64,000 nucleotides of DNA from Vibrio penaeicida (GTDB lineage: Bacteria > Pseudomonadota > Gammaproteobacteria > Enterobacterales > Vibrionaceae). Where the stretch lies: the NCBI RefSeq assembly GCF_002933855.1, contig NZ_BFAQ01000016.1:62001-126000 (forward strand), given 5' to 3'. A model generated the notes under the pieces. It searched no databases. It saw nothing but the letters and a program-made list of their open reading frames with translations, and had not been told where the DNA came from. Positions 52,324 to 62,966 of the stretch are shown here, one piece after another. Positions within the stretch are counted from its first letter, which is position 1; each line of letters starts with the position of its first letter. A program made the position numbers and the translations under genes.

Positions 52324-54207
52324 ATGAAAATTACTGCCGAAACACTTGGTAATCCGGCATTCCAAGAATATTTTTCTACACAATATGCATATTATTGTGG
52401 CTCCATGTACAAAGGTATTGCCAGTAAAGAGATGGTCGTAGCACTGGCAAATTCTGGTTTTCTAGGTTTTCTGGGTACTGGGGGGATGCGCTTAGAGGAA
52501 ATCGAGAGTTCTTTAAACTACATATCCAATTCTCTTTCTATGTTTGAACCCTACGGTGCAAATATCTTGCCCTCATATAACAACCCTGAGCTTGAAAATA
52601 AAACGATTGATTTATTGCTTCAGTACGATGTTCGTGTTGTTGAAGCTTCTTCCTACGTAGAGCTTTCTCCTGCACTCGTTCGATACGCGTTCAATGGGCT
52701 AAGACGCGGTACTGATGGTCGAGTAATACGTAAAAACAGGGTCATCGCTAAATTATCAAGATCCGAAGTGGCTCGAAGCTTTATTGAGCCTGTTCCTGAA
52801 TCGGTACTTTCAAGCCTAGTCGAAACTAAGCTAATCAGCCGTGAAGAAGCTGAGTTAGCCGCAACGCTTCCTCTCGCTAGTGCAATATGCGTTGAATCTG
52901 ACTCTGCTGGTCACACAGACAGCGGTATATCCTTTGCGCAATTCCCTGCGATTAAATCTTTGGCAACATCACTCACAAAAAGGAATGCCTCAGAAAAAAT
53001 ATTAGTTGGTTCCGCCGGAGGTCTTGGTTCACCAGATGCAATCGCGGGTGCCTTTGCCATGGGAGCGGACTTTGTTGTAACGGGCTCGATTAACCAATGC
53101 TCTGCTGAAGCAAATATCAGCTACGAAGTGAAGGACATCTTGCAAGCGCTCAGTGTTCAAGACACAACTTATGCCCCTTCTGGTGATCTTTTTGAAATGG
53201 GCGCTAAGGTACAAGTGGTTAAGAAAGGCAGCATGTTTGCACTACGAGCGAATAGGCTTTATGAGCTTTATACCCAATACGACAGTCTTGATGCCTTAAC
53301 TCCTAGCATTATCGATGAGCTTGAAACGCAATATTTCGGCAAGTCGATCTCGGACATTTGGGAAGAGACGAGTAACCACTACCAAAAAGCAAATCCCGAG
53401 GTCCTAAAATCGGCTGCAAACAATCCAAAAACCAAAATGGCATTGGTATTTAAGTGGTACTTCGTGCACACAACGCGAGTTGCACTTGAGGGCAAAAAGA
53501 ATGGTCGAGGGGATTACCAGATCCACTGTGGTCCTGCGATGGGCGCGTTCAATGAGATCGTCAAAGGCAGCTCTTTAGAAAGTTGGCAAAAGCGCGGTGT
53601 CGCTGAAATTGGGAAATTCTTAATGGAAGGCGCTGCATCCGTCCTTAGCGATCTCTATGCAGAGCAATCAAATAAAGCTTTCGAACAGACAAGAAAAAGT
53701 GCCACTCCAAAAAGCACAGCAAAAGTCGCTAAGACCGATGTTGAGGCGGCTATCAGCGAGCTTGAGGAAATCGTGGACGTTCAGCTGGATGCCTCTGACT
53801 GGGTGACGGTGACGCGGGAAATGATCAATCAATTTGCCGAAACCACATTGGACGAATATTGGCTTCATGTCGACCAAGAGCGTGCAAAGCAAGAGTCCCA
53901 ATTCGGCGACACCATTGCTCATGGCTTGTTGGCACTTAGCCTCGTCAGCCATTTCCGCGAGCAGTGTTTTCCTGAATTCCCTAGTAACGCCACTGGCATG
54001 GTTTATGGCTTCGATAATGTCAGATTCATCAACCCCGTGCCGGTCAACAGCCGTGTTAGAGGGGTATTTACTCTGAAGGAAATCGTAAAGAACCCAGATA
54101 ACTCACTGACCACAAAAGCCAAATTTTCTATCGAAATACATGGGAATCCAGTACCAGCATTAATCGGTGACCTACTTGGCTACATCACATTTTCTTCCGG
54201 AGAGTAA
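52324..54207 (+). CDS. PfaD-type trans enoyl reductase fused to a MaoC-like dehydratase
   Basis: 627 residues, longer than PfaD enzymes by the added C-terminal domain. Residues about 1-455 are a PfaD-family FMN enoyl reductase (TIM barrel): GFLGFLGTGGM near 41, CVESDSAGHTDSGI near 195 and VGSAGGLGSPDAIAGAFAMGAD near 228, close to the family's FMN-binding segments. A polar linker is followed by a hot-dog domain (about 485-627) of the MaoC/R-hydratase type with DEYWLHVDQERA and FGDTIAHGLLALSL, keeping the Asp/His pair. Together these are the dehydratase and enoyl reductase that the two PKS modules in this locus lack. The gene ends five bases before the large PKS-NRPS gene. Trans ER use is known for PfaD homologues in trans-AT pathways; the fusion partner is the unusual part. 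Confidence 0.87.
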   Translation: MKITAETLGNPAFQEYFSTQYAYYCGSMYKGIASKEMVVALANSGFLGFLGTGGMRLEEIESSLNYISNSLSMFEPYGANILPSYNNPELENKTIDLLLQYDVRVVEASSYVELSPALVRYAFNGLRRGTDGRVIRKNRVIAKLSRSEVARSFIEPVPESVLSSLVETKLISREEAELAATLPLASAICVESDSAGHTDSGISFAQFPAIKSLATSLTKRNASEKILVGSAGGLGSPDAIAGAFAMGADFVVTGSINQCSAEANISYEVKDILQALSVQDTTYAPSGDLFEMGAKVQVVKKGSMFALRANRLYELYTQYDSLDALTPSIIDELETQYFGKSISDIWEETSNHYQKANPEVLKSAANNPKTKMALVFKWYFVHTTRVALEGKKNGRGDYQIHCGPAMGAFNEIVKGSSLESWQKRGVAEIGKFLMEGAASVLSDLYAEQSNKAFEQTRKSATPKSTAKVAKTDVEAAISELEEIVDVQLDASDWVTVTREMINQFAETTLDEYWLHVDQERAKQESQFGDTIAHGLLALSLVSHFREQCFPEFPSNATGMVYGFDNVRFINPVPVNSRVRGVFTLKEIVKNPDNSLTTKAKFSIEIHGNPVPALIGDLLGYITFSSGE

Positions 54208-54212
54208 TTAAA

Positions 54213-57200
54213 ATGAAGCCCGATATGCCCATTGCTGTGATTGGAATGACTTGTCGTTTCCCTGATGCCCCCAGCGTTAAAGCATTCAGAGAAAACCTTC
54301 TTTTTGGTCACGATTCTATTCATCCGTTAACACCTGAAGAAATAGAGCGTGAAGGGATAGATCCTTCATTGCTCGAAGATGATGATTTTATTAATGCCGG
54401 CACGCTCATTGAGAATGTCGCGAACTTTGATTATGGCTTCTTTTCTCTTTCGCCTAAAGAAGCTTCATTGATGGATCCTCAGCACCGGTTATTTTTGGCG
54501 GAATGCCGCAAGTTGTTAGACGTATCTAACCTGACGCGAGATGAAGATAACATTGGTATTTTTGCGGGGTGTCGTCAGAGTACGTACCAAGCCTTTCTTT
54601 CACCAATACGTCCTGAGCAAATAACCGAATCTGAATCCTTCCAACAATTGATGGGTAACGACAAAGATTACCTTGCCACAAGAGCGTCGTATTTTCTTAA
54701 CTTAAACGGTCCAGCGCTGACAGTGCAATCGGCTTGCTCGACTTCACTGGTCGCGGTGCATCAAGCCTGTCAGTCTTTGCGCAGTGGTGAATGTGACAGT
54801 GCCTTTGCAGGTGGGGTAGCCATTTCGTTCCCGCAAGGGGTTGGGTACCGAGCATCGGAAGGCATGATATTTTCGAATGATGGGAAATGCCGTCCTTTCA
54901 GCGAAGAGGGCACGGGCATCGTCGCTGGTAATGGCTTAGGTATTGTCGCGCTCAAACGTTTGGATGATGCAATTAAAGACGGCAATAAAATTCACGCAGT
55001 GCTAAAGGGCTCTGCGATTTCTAATGATGGAAAAGCCAAGCTGGGTTATACCGCACCCGGTAAGACTGGACAGAAAAAAGCCATAGAGATGGCTTTGAAA
55101 AAAAGTGGCGTCGATCCAAAAGATATCGGCCTGCTGGAGGCGCACGGTACAGGGACTCCCCTTGGTGATCCGATTGAAGTCCAAGCTATTTCAGAAGTTT
55201 ACAGCACGTTCGATGTGCCCAACCAAAACTGCGCCATTGGCTCAGTAAAAGGTAACGTAGGTCATCTCGATACCGCTGCTGGGGTCGCCAGTCTGATCAA
55301 ATCGATATTGTCAGTAAGAGACGGTTTGATACTGCCAAGCCTACATTGCCGACCGGAAAATCCACGTATTCAGTTTGATACAACCCCATTCTATTTAGCG
55401 CATGACTGCAGTGTTTGGCCTAACCGTTTTCAGTCTCGAATCGCCGCGGTAAGTTCTTTTGGTATTGGTGGAACCAACTGCCATATGATCGTAGAACAGC
55501 CACCAAAACAAGAACCTGAGGCGCGTGACACAAGCTCGGATGAATTTGAAATACTGGCGGTCAGCAACCACAAAGAAAGCAATGTGCTTGAACAGGCAAA
55601 TCAATTTGTTTCTAGCCTTGAAAACGATCAAATTGCATCTCAATGTAAGACTGCTGCATTAAAGCGAACCCATTACTCCTCTAGAGTTGCACTTTACGGA
55701 AAAAGCAAAAAAGATTTTCGTAAAGCTCTGAAGAATGCCACTGTCCAAACGGTTAAAACGAACCCTACAGTCGCATGGGTTTTCTCGGGGCAGGGCAGCC
55801 AAAAACCTGGAATGGGAAAGGCATTTTATGAAAAGTATGCCGTATTCAGAGACGCGATTGATGATTGCGACCGCTTGTTTAGCGACGCAGGGATTGCCAA
55901 CTTAAAAGAGGTCATGTTCGATGACCACCTCGCTGAAAAGCTCAATCAAACATTGTATACACAACCCGCTTTATTCGCTTGGCAGTATGCGATGGGGTTA
56001 CTGCTGATTGATTGGGAGGTAGAGCCAGACTTTGTTGCAGGCCATTCTATTGGTGAGTTTGCGGCTTGTGTCATGGCTGAACACTTTTCCGTCGAGTCTG
56101 TTGTTCGATTGGTGGCGCACCGAGCGCGATTGATGCAAGAGCAAACCGATGAAGGTCGAATGTTAGCGATAAAGTTGCCTGAGGCGCAGTTGCAGGATGT
56201 GTTAAGTGCACATGAAGCCATTTCTATTGCCTCTATCAACAGCGCTGACCGTTTCACTCTCAGCGGCCGTGATAGCGATGTTTCACGTCTTATTGAAAGT
56301 TTGGATGCATCGCAGATTGCTTACAAAGAACTGGACGTGCATCGAGCATTCCATTCCTCCACCATGGAAGCGATTCGTGACGACTTTCTCCAATTTACGT
56401 TGCAGCAAGAAGCGACTGCAGAAGAAGAGAGTGACGTCTGTATGTACTCCACACTGACTGGAGAAGAAGTCCAGTCCGGCGACCTTACGCTCGACTATTG
56501 GTTTCAGCAATTGCGCAGCCCAGTACTCTTTCATCCAGCATTAGAATCCATTGCCAAGGAAGAGCCTGATCTTGTGGTTGAGATAAGCCCTGATGGCAGC
56601 TTCTTATCGCTACTCAAACACTCTGACGTTTTTGACAGTGAGTGTGTCGCTGGCAAAGTGGGTTATGAGCATAGCCACGAATTGGTCGCGCAGTTGTTCA
56701 GTTTGGGTTACGAGCAACCTTTAGAAGCATACTACGAAAATGCAGCTGCCCCGTTTTCTGAAATGCCCCCGTTGGTCTTTTCGGACACGCATTGTTGGGC
56801 ATCCACTCCGATCCATTATCCTGCGGCAAGGCAGCACAGTGGCTATGGGATACAAGAAAAAGAGCCAGCCCAAAGCATGGAGTTCTGGGGATGGCAATGG
56901 CAGCCCATTACTAACGATGTCGCACCAAAATCTGAATTTGATGATGAGCTTAAACTTCGTTGGGCGATCATCGGAAACAACAAATGGGCTGACAGCTTAA
57001 ACGTTGGGATAAGTGCTTCAGGCCATCAATGTGATATTTACGACACCGTTCAGAGTGTGCAAGAGTGTGATCGGTTAATTGATACTCGTCCCCTAACCTT
57101 GGACTGGACTTTAGAGGCATCAGCACAAACGCTGACGGCTGCAAGAGAAAAGCTCGTTCAGCTAGGGCAGTACGGTGAACAGCACCCTAAGTGCCGCATC

Positions 57201-60200
57201 ATCACCTTGCTATCAAGTTCAGCTCAAAAAGTAAGTGATGGGAATAGCCCACATAGTGATAACTTGCTTTGGCCTTTCCAAAACTTAAATCGCAGTTTAG
57301 CTAACGAAAAGCCGCAGCTCTCTCTTCATTGTTTGGATATTCATGATTGCACAGTGGATAGCGCATTGGTGTCCATACTGTCGAACCTTGATGAGCCTAG
57401 CCCTATCTTGAGCTTGAAAAATAATCAGCTCTACACTTTAGACGTTGTCAGCAAAGAGGTGGGAACACCTCAACAAGCTATGGAGTGGCGCAGTGAACAC
57501 TTTACGGTGATAGCCGGTTTAGGCGCGGTGGGGCTTGGGCTTGCTGAATGGTTAGTTGAGAAAGGCTGCGATAAGCTCGTCATTATCGTGCGACAGGCTT
57601 TAAACGAACAACAGGAAGCCTTAATTCAATCCCTGCAAAGCCGAGAAGTGACGGTGCATGTACTGCAAGCCAGTCTTGTGGAAGAGCACGCCTTGAGCGC
57701 CGCGTTCGACACATTGGACGTTACTGTAAGTCGTGTGTTCCATACCGCGCATGCGGGGACGCATAAATTGCACCCTCTGGACGACAGCAGTGCGTTCGAG
57801 GGCTCTTTGCCTGTCAAACTTATCGGCAGTATGAACCTACACCGCGTGTTTGAGAATCAACCTCTTGAACTGTTTTGTATGTTTACGTCATTAAGTAGCA
57901 TGATGGCTATTTCGGGTACCAGCGGTTACGCGACGGCAAATGCTTGGCAGGATTCATACGCAGCGTATTTGCGCCAACATGGTGTGCCTGCTCTCACAGT
58001 CTCATGGAGTCAGTTACAGCTATCAAGAGACGCCCAATATGTTGCCAGTGTTAATGACACGGGCATGGTAGCACTCTCAAAAGAACAGACGTTTTCCGTG
58101 ATGGAGCAATTGATTCAGCACAATGAGTCGGGGCTTACTCCTATTCTTTATGATGCCAACGTATTAGGGCAAGTCGTCAGTAAACTTCCGGCGACATCTG
58201 TCTATCTCAAAGATATCTTTACCATTGAATCAACCGATGCAGCGACACCCGCGGCAACGGATGGGAATAACCTGATCAGCCTAGACAATCTCAGTACTGA
58301 AGAAGCCAAAAAAACGGTTGCTGAATTTTTGCATCAATTGATTTGTCAGCGGCTTCAATACAGTTCCGATCAACTGGATCCCGACGGCTCGCTGACTGGC
58401 CAAGGTGTGGACTCACTGATCTTTTTAGATATTGTTCAGGTGATCAACAAAACCTTCAGTATGGATCTGCCACCGACTGCTGGCTACGAGCACGGTACGA
58501 TAACGGCGTTAAGCCAATACATCGCTTCACAACTTAAAAAAGACGATATTGAATTCTCCCAAAGCACCACAAGCGAGGCGGAGAGTACCATTGTTGCGGA
58601 TCCTGCCGCAGCATACGAACCCTTCCCTTTAACCGATTTACAGCAAGCTTTTTGGTTAGGGCGTCGCAATGATCTGAACTTAGGCAGCGTGTCTTGTCAT
58701 GAATATCTGGAACTTCAGTTCGATGAGTTGGATATAGACAAGTTAGAGACCGCTTGGAATCGACTGATCGCTCGACATGACATGATGCGTTGTGTGATCA
58801 CCGGAGATGGTCTTCAACGAATATTGCCGCACAGCGACCAAACGCACTACCAAGTTGGAGTTACAGACTTGAGTAACGCTTCAGTTGAGGAGCGAGAAAG
58901 CCACTTGGCAAATACGCGCCAACGCATGAGTTATCAGGTCTTTAATCCACAAACATGGCCTCTGTTTGAGCTGAGTGTTTCAAAATGGGATGGAGGTATC
59001 CGTGTTCATTTGGATATGGACCTATTGGTGTTCGATATCCAAAGTCTACGTGTAATTTTTGGTGAATTGGATACGCTCTTGTTAAATCCAGATACTGAGT
59101 TCCAACCGCTAACCTTGAGTTTCCGCGATTACATCATGGTAGAGAAGGCGCGCGAAGTTGAACCTCGCTGGTTAAGCGCCAAAGAGTATTGGCAAAATAA
59201 ACTGAACGACATTCCACCTGCGCCAGAATTGCCAATGATTCGTGAGGAATCCACTTCCGAGCAGATGTCGTTTAGGACACTGGATCACGTACTTGAACGT
59301 GATACTTGGGAGGTCTTCAAGCAAAGAGCGCGTGATTTCGGGATAACACCAAGCGGAGCAATGCTGGCTGCGTATACGTATGCCATCGCGTCTTACGCCA
59401 AAAGCTCTGAATTCACACTCAATATTACGTACTTCAACCGAAAAAACGTGCATCCTCAAGTCATGGATATATGTGGTGATTTCACTTCGTTGATGTTGCT
59501 CCCCGTTTCTGTCGATGCCACCGAAACGTTCATTGACGCCGCCAAACGCACGCAAGAATCGTTATGGAAAGCGCTTGAGCATCGCGACTACAACGGTATC
59601 CGCGTGATGCGAGATTTGGGACGTCATATGGGGGAAGGTGCCGATGCGATTCAAATGCCCGTTGTATTTACGTCAATGATCGGCATGGACTTTAATGACC
59701 CATCTCAACCTGGGTGGGAATTGCAGCGCCATCAAATCTTCGAGGTTAACCAGACGCCTCAAGTGTGGTTAGACTATCAGGCTAGGGAATCCAATGGTGC
59801 ATTGTTCACACAGTGGTTCATTGCCGATGAGTTCTTTGAAAAGCCAATGATTGAAGGTCTCTTCGAAACGTACACTTCAATATTGGACAAGCTAGCAAAA
59901 GAGGAAGAATTCTGGACAGCACAAGTCCCTGATTTGCGTAGTGATCAGGCGAAAGCTATTTCTAGCTCGCTGAATCGAGTGGTCGACACTCAATTACCGA
60001 CACTCATGCCTGAACCGTTCCATAAAAGTGCGGGGCAGGTGGCTCAAAGACCGGCATTACTCACCCACGATTCATCGCTCAGTTACCAAGAAGTGCAAGC
60101 CCGAGTCAATCAACTTGCCAACCACCTTATCCATTTAGGTCTATCAGCGTCAGAACCTGTCGCGGTCGTCATGCCAAAAAGTGTTGAAGCCGTGATTACC

Positions 60201-62966
60201 GCACTGGCGATTCAAACGGCTGGTGGCTGCTATACGCCCATCAACGCCGATTTTGATAATCAGCGTCTAGAGCAGATCCTGCTTGTTCTCGAACCGCTTG
60301 CGATTCTTACTGTGGCTGATATTGAGTTGTCGGTGCCTTGTTCTGTGATCAACGTACAGCGATTGAACCTGACAGATGAATCAACCGAGAAACCGATAGC
60401 ACGCCAAACAAGTGATCAGCTGTCGTACATTATCTACACATCGGGCAGTACAGGGGTTCCTAAAGGGGTCATGCTAGACCATGAAGCCCCTCTAAATACG
60501 TTGCAGCAACTGGCGAATATTCTGGACCTTGGTCCTGATGACCGTACCTTATCGATGTGTGCTTTCCACCACGATATGTCGGTGTTTGACTTGTTTGCGA
60601 TGTTTGGGAGTGGTGGTTCCGTTGTTCTACCAGAAAGGGACAGAGCCTACGATGCCATGCATTGGCTATCGCTCATGCATGAACACAAGCCAAGCATTTT
60701 AAATGCTGTGCCAGCGTTCATCACTATGCTGCTTGACGCCATTGAACAACAAAATTCGGTCCCACCTTCACCTCGTCATATCATGATGGGAGGAGATTGG
60801 ATTCCCGTAGAGTTAGTTCGTCGAATCCAAAAAGTTTGGCCGGAGGTCGACATCCACTCTATCGGAGGACCGACAGAGACGGCCATCGTGTCTACTCATT
60901 ACCGAATTCAAAATATCGAAGAGGATTCGTCGCGTATTCCATATGGACGCCCTCTGCCAAATCAGACGTGTGTGTTGCTCAACTCAGCAGGAATTGAGTG
61001 TCCACCAAATGTTGTGGGCGAAATTTGTATGGGAGGGATGGCTCGCTCATTGGGTTATCTCAAAGATGCAGAACGTACTGCAGAAAAGTATCGACCACAC
61101 CCTCTAACGGGTGAACCTCTGTTCTACACCGGTGATATGGGGGTGTTAAGACCGGATGGTCAACTGGATATCCTTGGTCGCATAGACAACCAAATAAAAA
61201 TTAATGGCTTACGAGTCGAGCCGGGAGAAATTGAAGCCGCGATTGAACAACATCCACAGGTTAGTGAAGCGGTTGTTGTTTACGCGGGTGAGCCCACACG
61301 TCAGCTACACGGCTTTGTTAAATCAATCGAAGTCACAAGTACAGTCACTGACCAAGATTGGTATCAAGCCTCCGATGATGGACACAATGCGATTGAACAC
61401 CTTCCAGAGAATTTTGATTTGGCCGACTACGCTGAACATTATTCCGACATGGAACAGTTGGCTACATGGGTAATGCTACGTACGATCCAAGCTGTAGGCT
61501 TCTTCAAAACGGAGGGGGATACAGCCTCGTTTGTAACACTTGTGGATGCACTGAAGGTTTCCCCTCATTACCAAAAGCTTTTCGAAAGCTGGGTTCGCGT
61601 ACTGACAGAGGATGGTTATCTTGTCCTTGAAAAGGGTGAATACAAGGCGACGCACCGCATTAAGGACGCGGAAGAGTATGATCGCCAATTTGCTAAGATT
61701 GTTGCTCACACAGAGACGGGACCTGAGCATACTCAACGTATTTGGTCGTTAATATCGCGCTGTATTGAACGAAGTGGAGCCCTGCTCGATGGAAGTTTCA
61801 ACCCGCTGGAATTAATGTTTGAGGACGGTAAAACCGATTTTGCTGAAAGTTGGTATCGAGAAAACCCCGTTTCCACGCATTTCAACCGTGTTGCAGGTAA
61901 AGTCGCAGGAGGCTTTTTAAGCAATCGCTCAGGACCGTTGCGTATTCTAGAGTTTGGCGCAGGTATCGGAAGCGTGACCCACGAAATATTGACCAACATG
62001 CCTAGTTCCGATTTCAGTTATGACTTTACCGATTTATCCACTTACTTTTTGGATAATGCCGCGGATGTCTTTAAGGCGTACCCTCAGCTCAATTATGGCT
62101 TGTATAACATCAACGAGGAGCCAAGTTTACAGGGGTATCAGTATGGTGAATATGACCTCGTCATCGGTGCCAACGTATTGCACGATGCCGAAGATCTGAA
62201 TGCCGCGAGCCGACGTCTACGTGCCTTGCTCAAGCCCGATGGTGCACTCTTACTTGTCGAAGGAACAAATAACCCTCGTTTCCAGCTGGTAAGCCTAGGG
62301 TTTGTTGAAGGTTTGACGCATTACGCTGATGAAAGGCTGGAAACTTGCTTACCTATGATTTCGGCACCGAGTTGGCAACAAGTCATGAATCGCGCTGGCT
62401 TTGCGAAAGCAACGTGCTTCCCTAAAGCGGGGCACGACACCGAAGCGATGAACTATCACGTGTTACTTGGGCAAAACAGCGGCAGTGACTGTTCGCTGGA
62501 TGTTCAATCAATCCAAAGCTTGTTAAAGAGCCAGTTGCCTGCACATATGCAGCCTGCGCATTGGCATCATTTGTTGGAACTGCCACTTACGCTTAACGGT
62601 AAGGTGGATCGCCAAAAACTCGCAACGGAAATCAAATCATCAAGTCACCATGAATCACTTGAATCAGGCGGTTTGGCACTGACGACAGATAAGGAGCATT
62701 TGTTGGCAAGTGCTTGGTCTGACACGCTTAACATCCCTGTAGAAACGGCGGACGCCAACTTCTTCATGTTAGGGGGAGATAGCTTGTTGTTGACTCGTCT
62801 TAGCGGTTTATTGCAAGACAAACACGGTATTTATCTGGATTTGGCGACGCTCGTCAAAACGCCCCGATTATGCGATCAAGCAGTGTTGATGGGGGATTTA
62901 CCAGCAACTCTCGATAATCAAGAGCTCGATATTGAAGAAGAAGCATTCGAAGAGGGGGTGATTTGA
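54213..62966 (+). CDS. Hybrid PKS-NRPS: KS-AT-KR-ACP-Cy-A(MT)-PCP
   Basis: 2917 residues, similar in plan to yersiniabactin HMWP1. The KS (1-430) has Cys in VQSACSTSL near 175. The AT (about 520-830) has GHSIGEF near 609 and HRAFHSS, indicating malonyl-CoA. The KR (about 1090-1290) has GLGAVGLGLA and SGYATANAW. The ACP carries GQGVDSLIF near 1396. The Cy domain (about 1467-1900) has DxxxxD in MDLLVFDIQS. The A domain (from about 1920; YTSGSTGVPKG near 2072) has a SAM methyltransferase inserted after its A8 motif (LEFGAGIGSVT near 2579), and the PCP carries GGDSLLLTRL near 2854. The pocket reads D-M-F-N-M-G-I-I-V-K, not the cysteine code, so its amino acid is unclear. There is no DH, ER or thioesterase. 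Its acidic tail (DIEEEAFEEGVI) probably docks with the TubC_N domain of the next protein, whose start codon overlaps its stop by one base. Confidence 0.92.
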   Translation: MKPDMPIAVIGMTCRFPDAPSVKAFRENLLFGHDSIHPLTPEEIEREGIDPSLLEDDDFINAGTLIENVANFDYGFFSLSPKEASLMDPQHRLFLAECRKLLDVSNLTRDEDNIGIFAGCRQSTYQAFLSPIRPEQITESESFQQLMGNDKDYLATRASYFLNLNGPALTVQSACSTSLVAVHQACQSLRSGECDSAFAGGVAISFPQGVGYRASEGMIFSNDGKCRPFSEEGTGIVAGNGLGIVALKRLDDAIKDGNKIHAVLKGSAISNDGKAKLGYTAPGKTGQKKAIEMALKKSGVDPKDIGLLEAHGTGTPLGDPIEVQAISEVYSTFDVPNQNCAIGSVKGNVGHLDTAAGVASLIKSILSVRDGLILPSLHCRPENPRIQFDTTPFYLAHDCSVWPNRFQSRIAAVSSFGIGGTNCHMIVEQPPKQEPEARDTSSDEFEILAVSNHKESNVLEQANQFVSSLENDQIASQCKTAALKRTHYSSRVALYGKSKKDFRKALKNATVQTVKTNPTVAWVFSGQGSQKPGMGKAFYEKYAVFRDAIDDCDRLFSDAGIANLKEVMFDDHLAEKLNQTLYTQPALFAWQYAMGLLLIDWEVEPDFVAGHSIGEFAACVMAEHFSVESVVRLVAHRARLMQEQTDEGRMLAIKLPEAQLQDVLSAHEAISIASINSADRFTLSGRDSDVSRLIESLDASQIAYKELDVHRAFHSSTMEAIRDDFLQFTLQQEATAEEESDVCMYSTLTGEEVQSGDLTLDYWFQQLRSPVLFHPALESIAKEEPDLVVEISPDGSFLSLLKHSDVFDSECVAGKVGYEHSHELVAQLFSLGYEQPLEAYYENAAAPFSEMPPLVFSDTHCWASTPIHYPAARQHSGYGIQEKEPAQSMEFWGWQWQPITNDVAPKSEFDDELKLRWAIIGNNKWADSLNVGISASGHQCDIYDTVQSVQECDRLIDTRPLTLDWTLEASAQTLTAAREKLVQLGQYGEQHPKCRIITLLSSSAQKVSDGNSPHSDNLLWPFQNLNRSLANEKPQLSLHCLDIHDCTVDSALVSILSNLDEPSPILSLKNNQLYTLDVVSKEVGTPQQAMEWRSEHFTVIAGLGAVGLGLAEWLVEKGCDKLVIIVRQALNEQQEALIQSLQSREVTVHVLQASLVEEHALSAAFDTLDVTVSRVFHTAHAGTHKLHPLDDSSAFEGSLPVKLIGSMNLHRVFENQPLELFCMFTSLSSMMAISGTSGYATANAWQDSYAAYLRQHGVPALTVSWSQLQLSRDAQYVASVNDTGMVALSKEQTFSVMEQLIQHNESGLTPILYDANVLGQVVSKLPATSVYLKDIFTIESTDAATPAATDGNNLISLDNLSTEEAKKTVAEFLHQLICQRLQYSSDQLDPDGSLTGQGVDSLIFLDIVQVINKTFSMDLPPTAGYEHGTITALSQYIASQLKKDDIEFSQSTTSEAESTIVADPAAAYEPFPLTDLQQAFWLGRRNDLNLGSVSCHEYLELQFDELDIDKLETAWNRLIARHDMMRCVITGDGLQRILPHSDQTHYQVGVTDLSNASVEERESHLANTRQRMSYQVFNPQTWPLFELSVSKWDGGIRVHLDMDLLVFDIQSLRVIFGELDTLLLNPDTEFQPLTLSFRDYIMVEKAREVEPRWLSAKEYWQNKLNDIPPAPELPMIREESTSEQMSFRTLDHVLERDTWEVFKQRARDFGITPSGAMLAAYTYAIASYAKSSEFTLNITYFNRKNVHPQVMDICGDFTSLMLLPVSVDATETFIDAAKRTQESLWKALEHRDYNGIRVMRDLGRHMGEGADAIQMPVVFTSMIGMDFNDPSQPGWELQRHQIFEVNQTPQVWLDYQARESNGALFTQWFIADEFFEKPMIEGLFETYTSILDKLAKEEEFWTAQVPDLRSDQAKAISSSLNRVVDTQLPTLMPEPFHKSAGQVAQRPALLTHDSSLSYQEVQARVNQLANHLIHLGLSASEPVAVVMPKSVEAVITALAIQTAGGCYTPINADFDNQRLEQILLVLEPLAILTVADIELSVPCSVINVQRLNLTDESTEKPIARQTSDQLSYIIYTSGSTGVPKGVMLDHEAPLNTLQQLANILDLGPDDRTLSMCAFHHDMSVFDLFAMFGSGGSVVLPERDRAYDAMHWLSLMHEHKPSILNAVPAFITMLLDAIEQQNSVPPSPRHIMMGGDWIPVELVRRIQKVWPEVDIHSIGGPTETAIVSTHYRIQNIEEDSSRIPYGRPLPNQTCVLLNSAGIECPPNVVGEICMGGMARSLGYLKDAERTAEKYRPHPLTGEPLFYTGDMGVLRPDGQLDILGRIDNQIKINGLRVEPGEIEAAIEQHPQVSEAVVVYAGEPTRQLHGFVKSIEVTSTVTDQDWYQASDDGHNAIEHLPENFDLADYAEHYSDMEQLATWVMLRTIQAVGFFKTEGDTASFVTLVDALKVSPHYQKLFESWVRVLTEDGYLVLEKGEYKATHRIKDAEEYDRQFAKIVAHTETGPEHTQRIWSLISRCIERSGALLDGSFNPLELMFEDGKTDFAESWYRENPVSTHFNRVAGKVAGGFLSNRSGPLRILEFGAGIGSVTHEILTNMPSSDFSYDFTDLSTYFLDNAADVFKAYPQLNYGLYNINEEPSLQGYQYGEYDLVIGANVLHDAEDLNAASRRLRALLKPDGALLLVEGTNNPRFQLVSLGFVEGLTHYADERLETCLPMISAPSWQQVMNRAGFAKATCFPKAGHDTEAMNYHVLLGQNSGSDCSLDVQSIQSLLKSQLPAHMQPAHWHHLLELPLTLNGKVDRQKLATEIKSSSHHESLESGGLALTTDKEHLLASAWSDTLNIPVETADANFFMLGGDSLLLTRLSGLLQDKHGIYLDLATLVKTPRLCDQAVLMGDLPATLDNQELDIEEEAFEEGVI

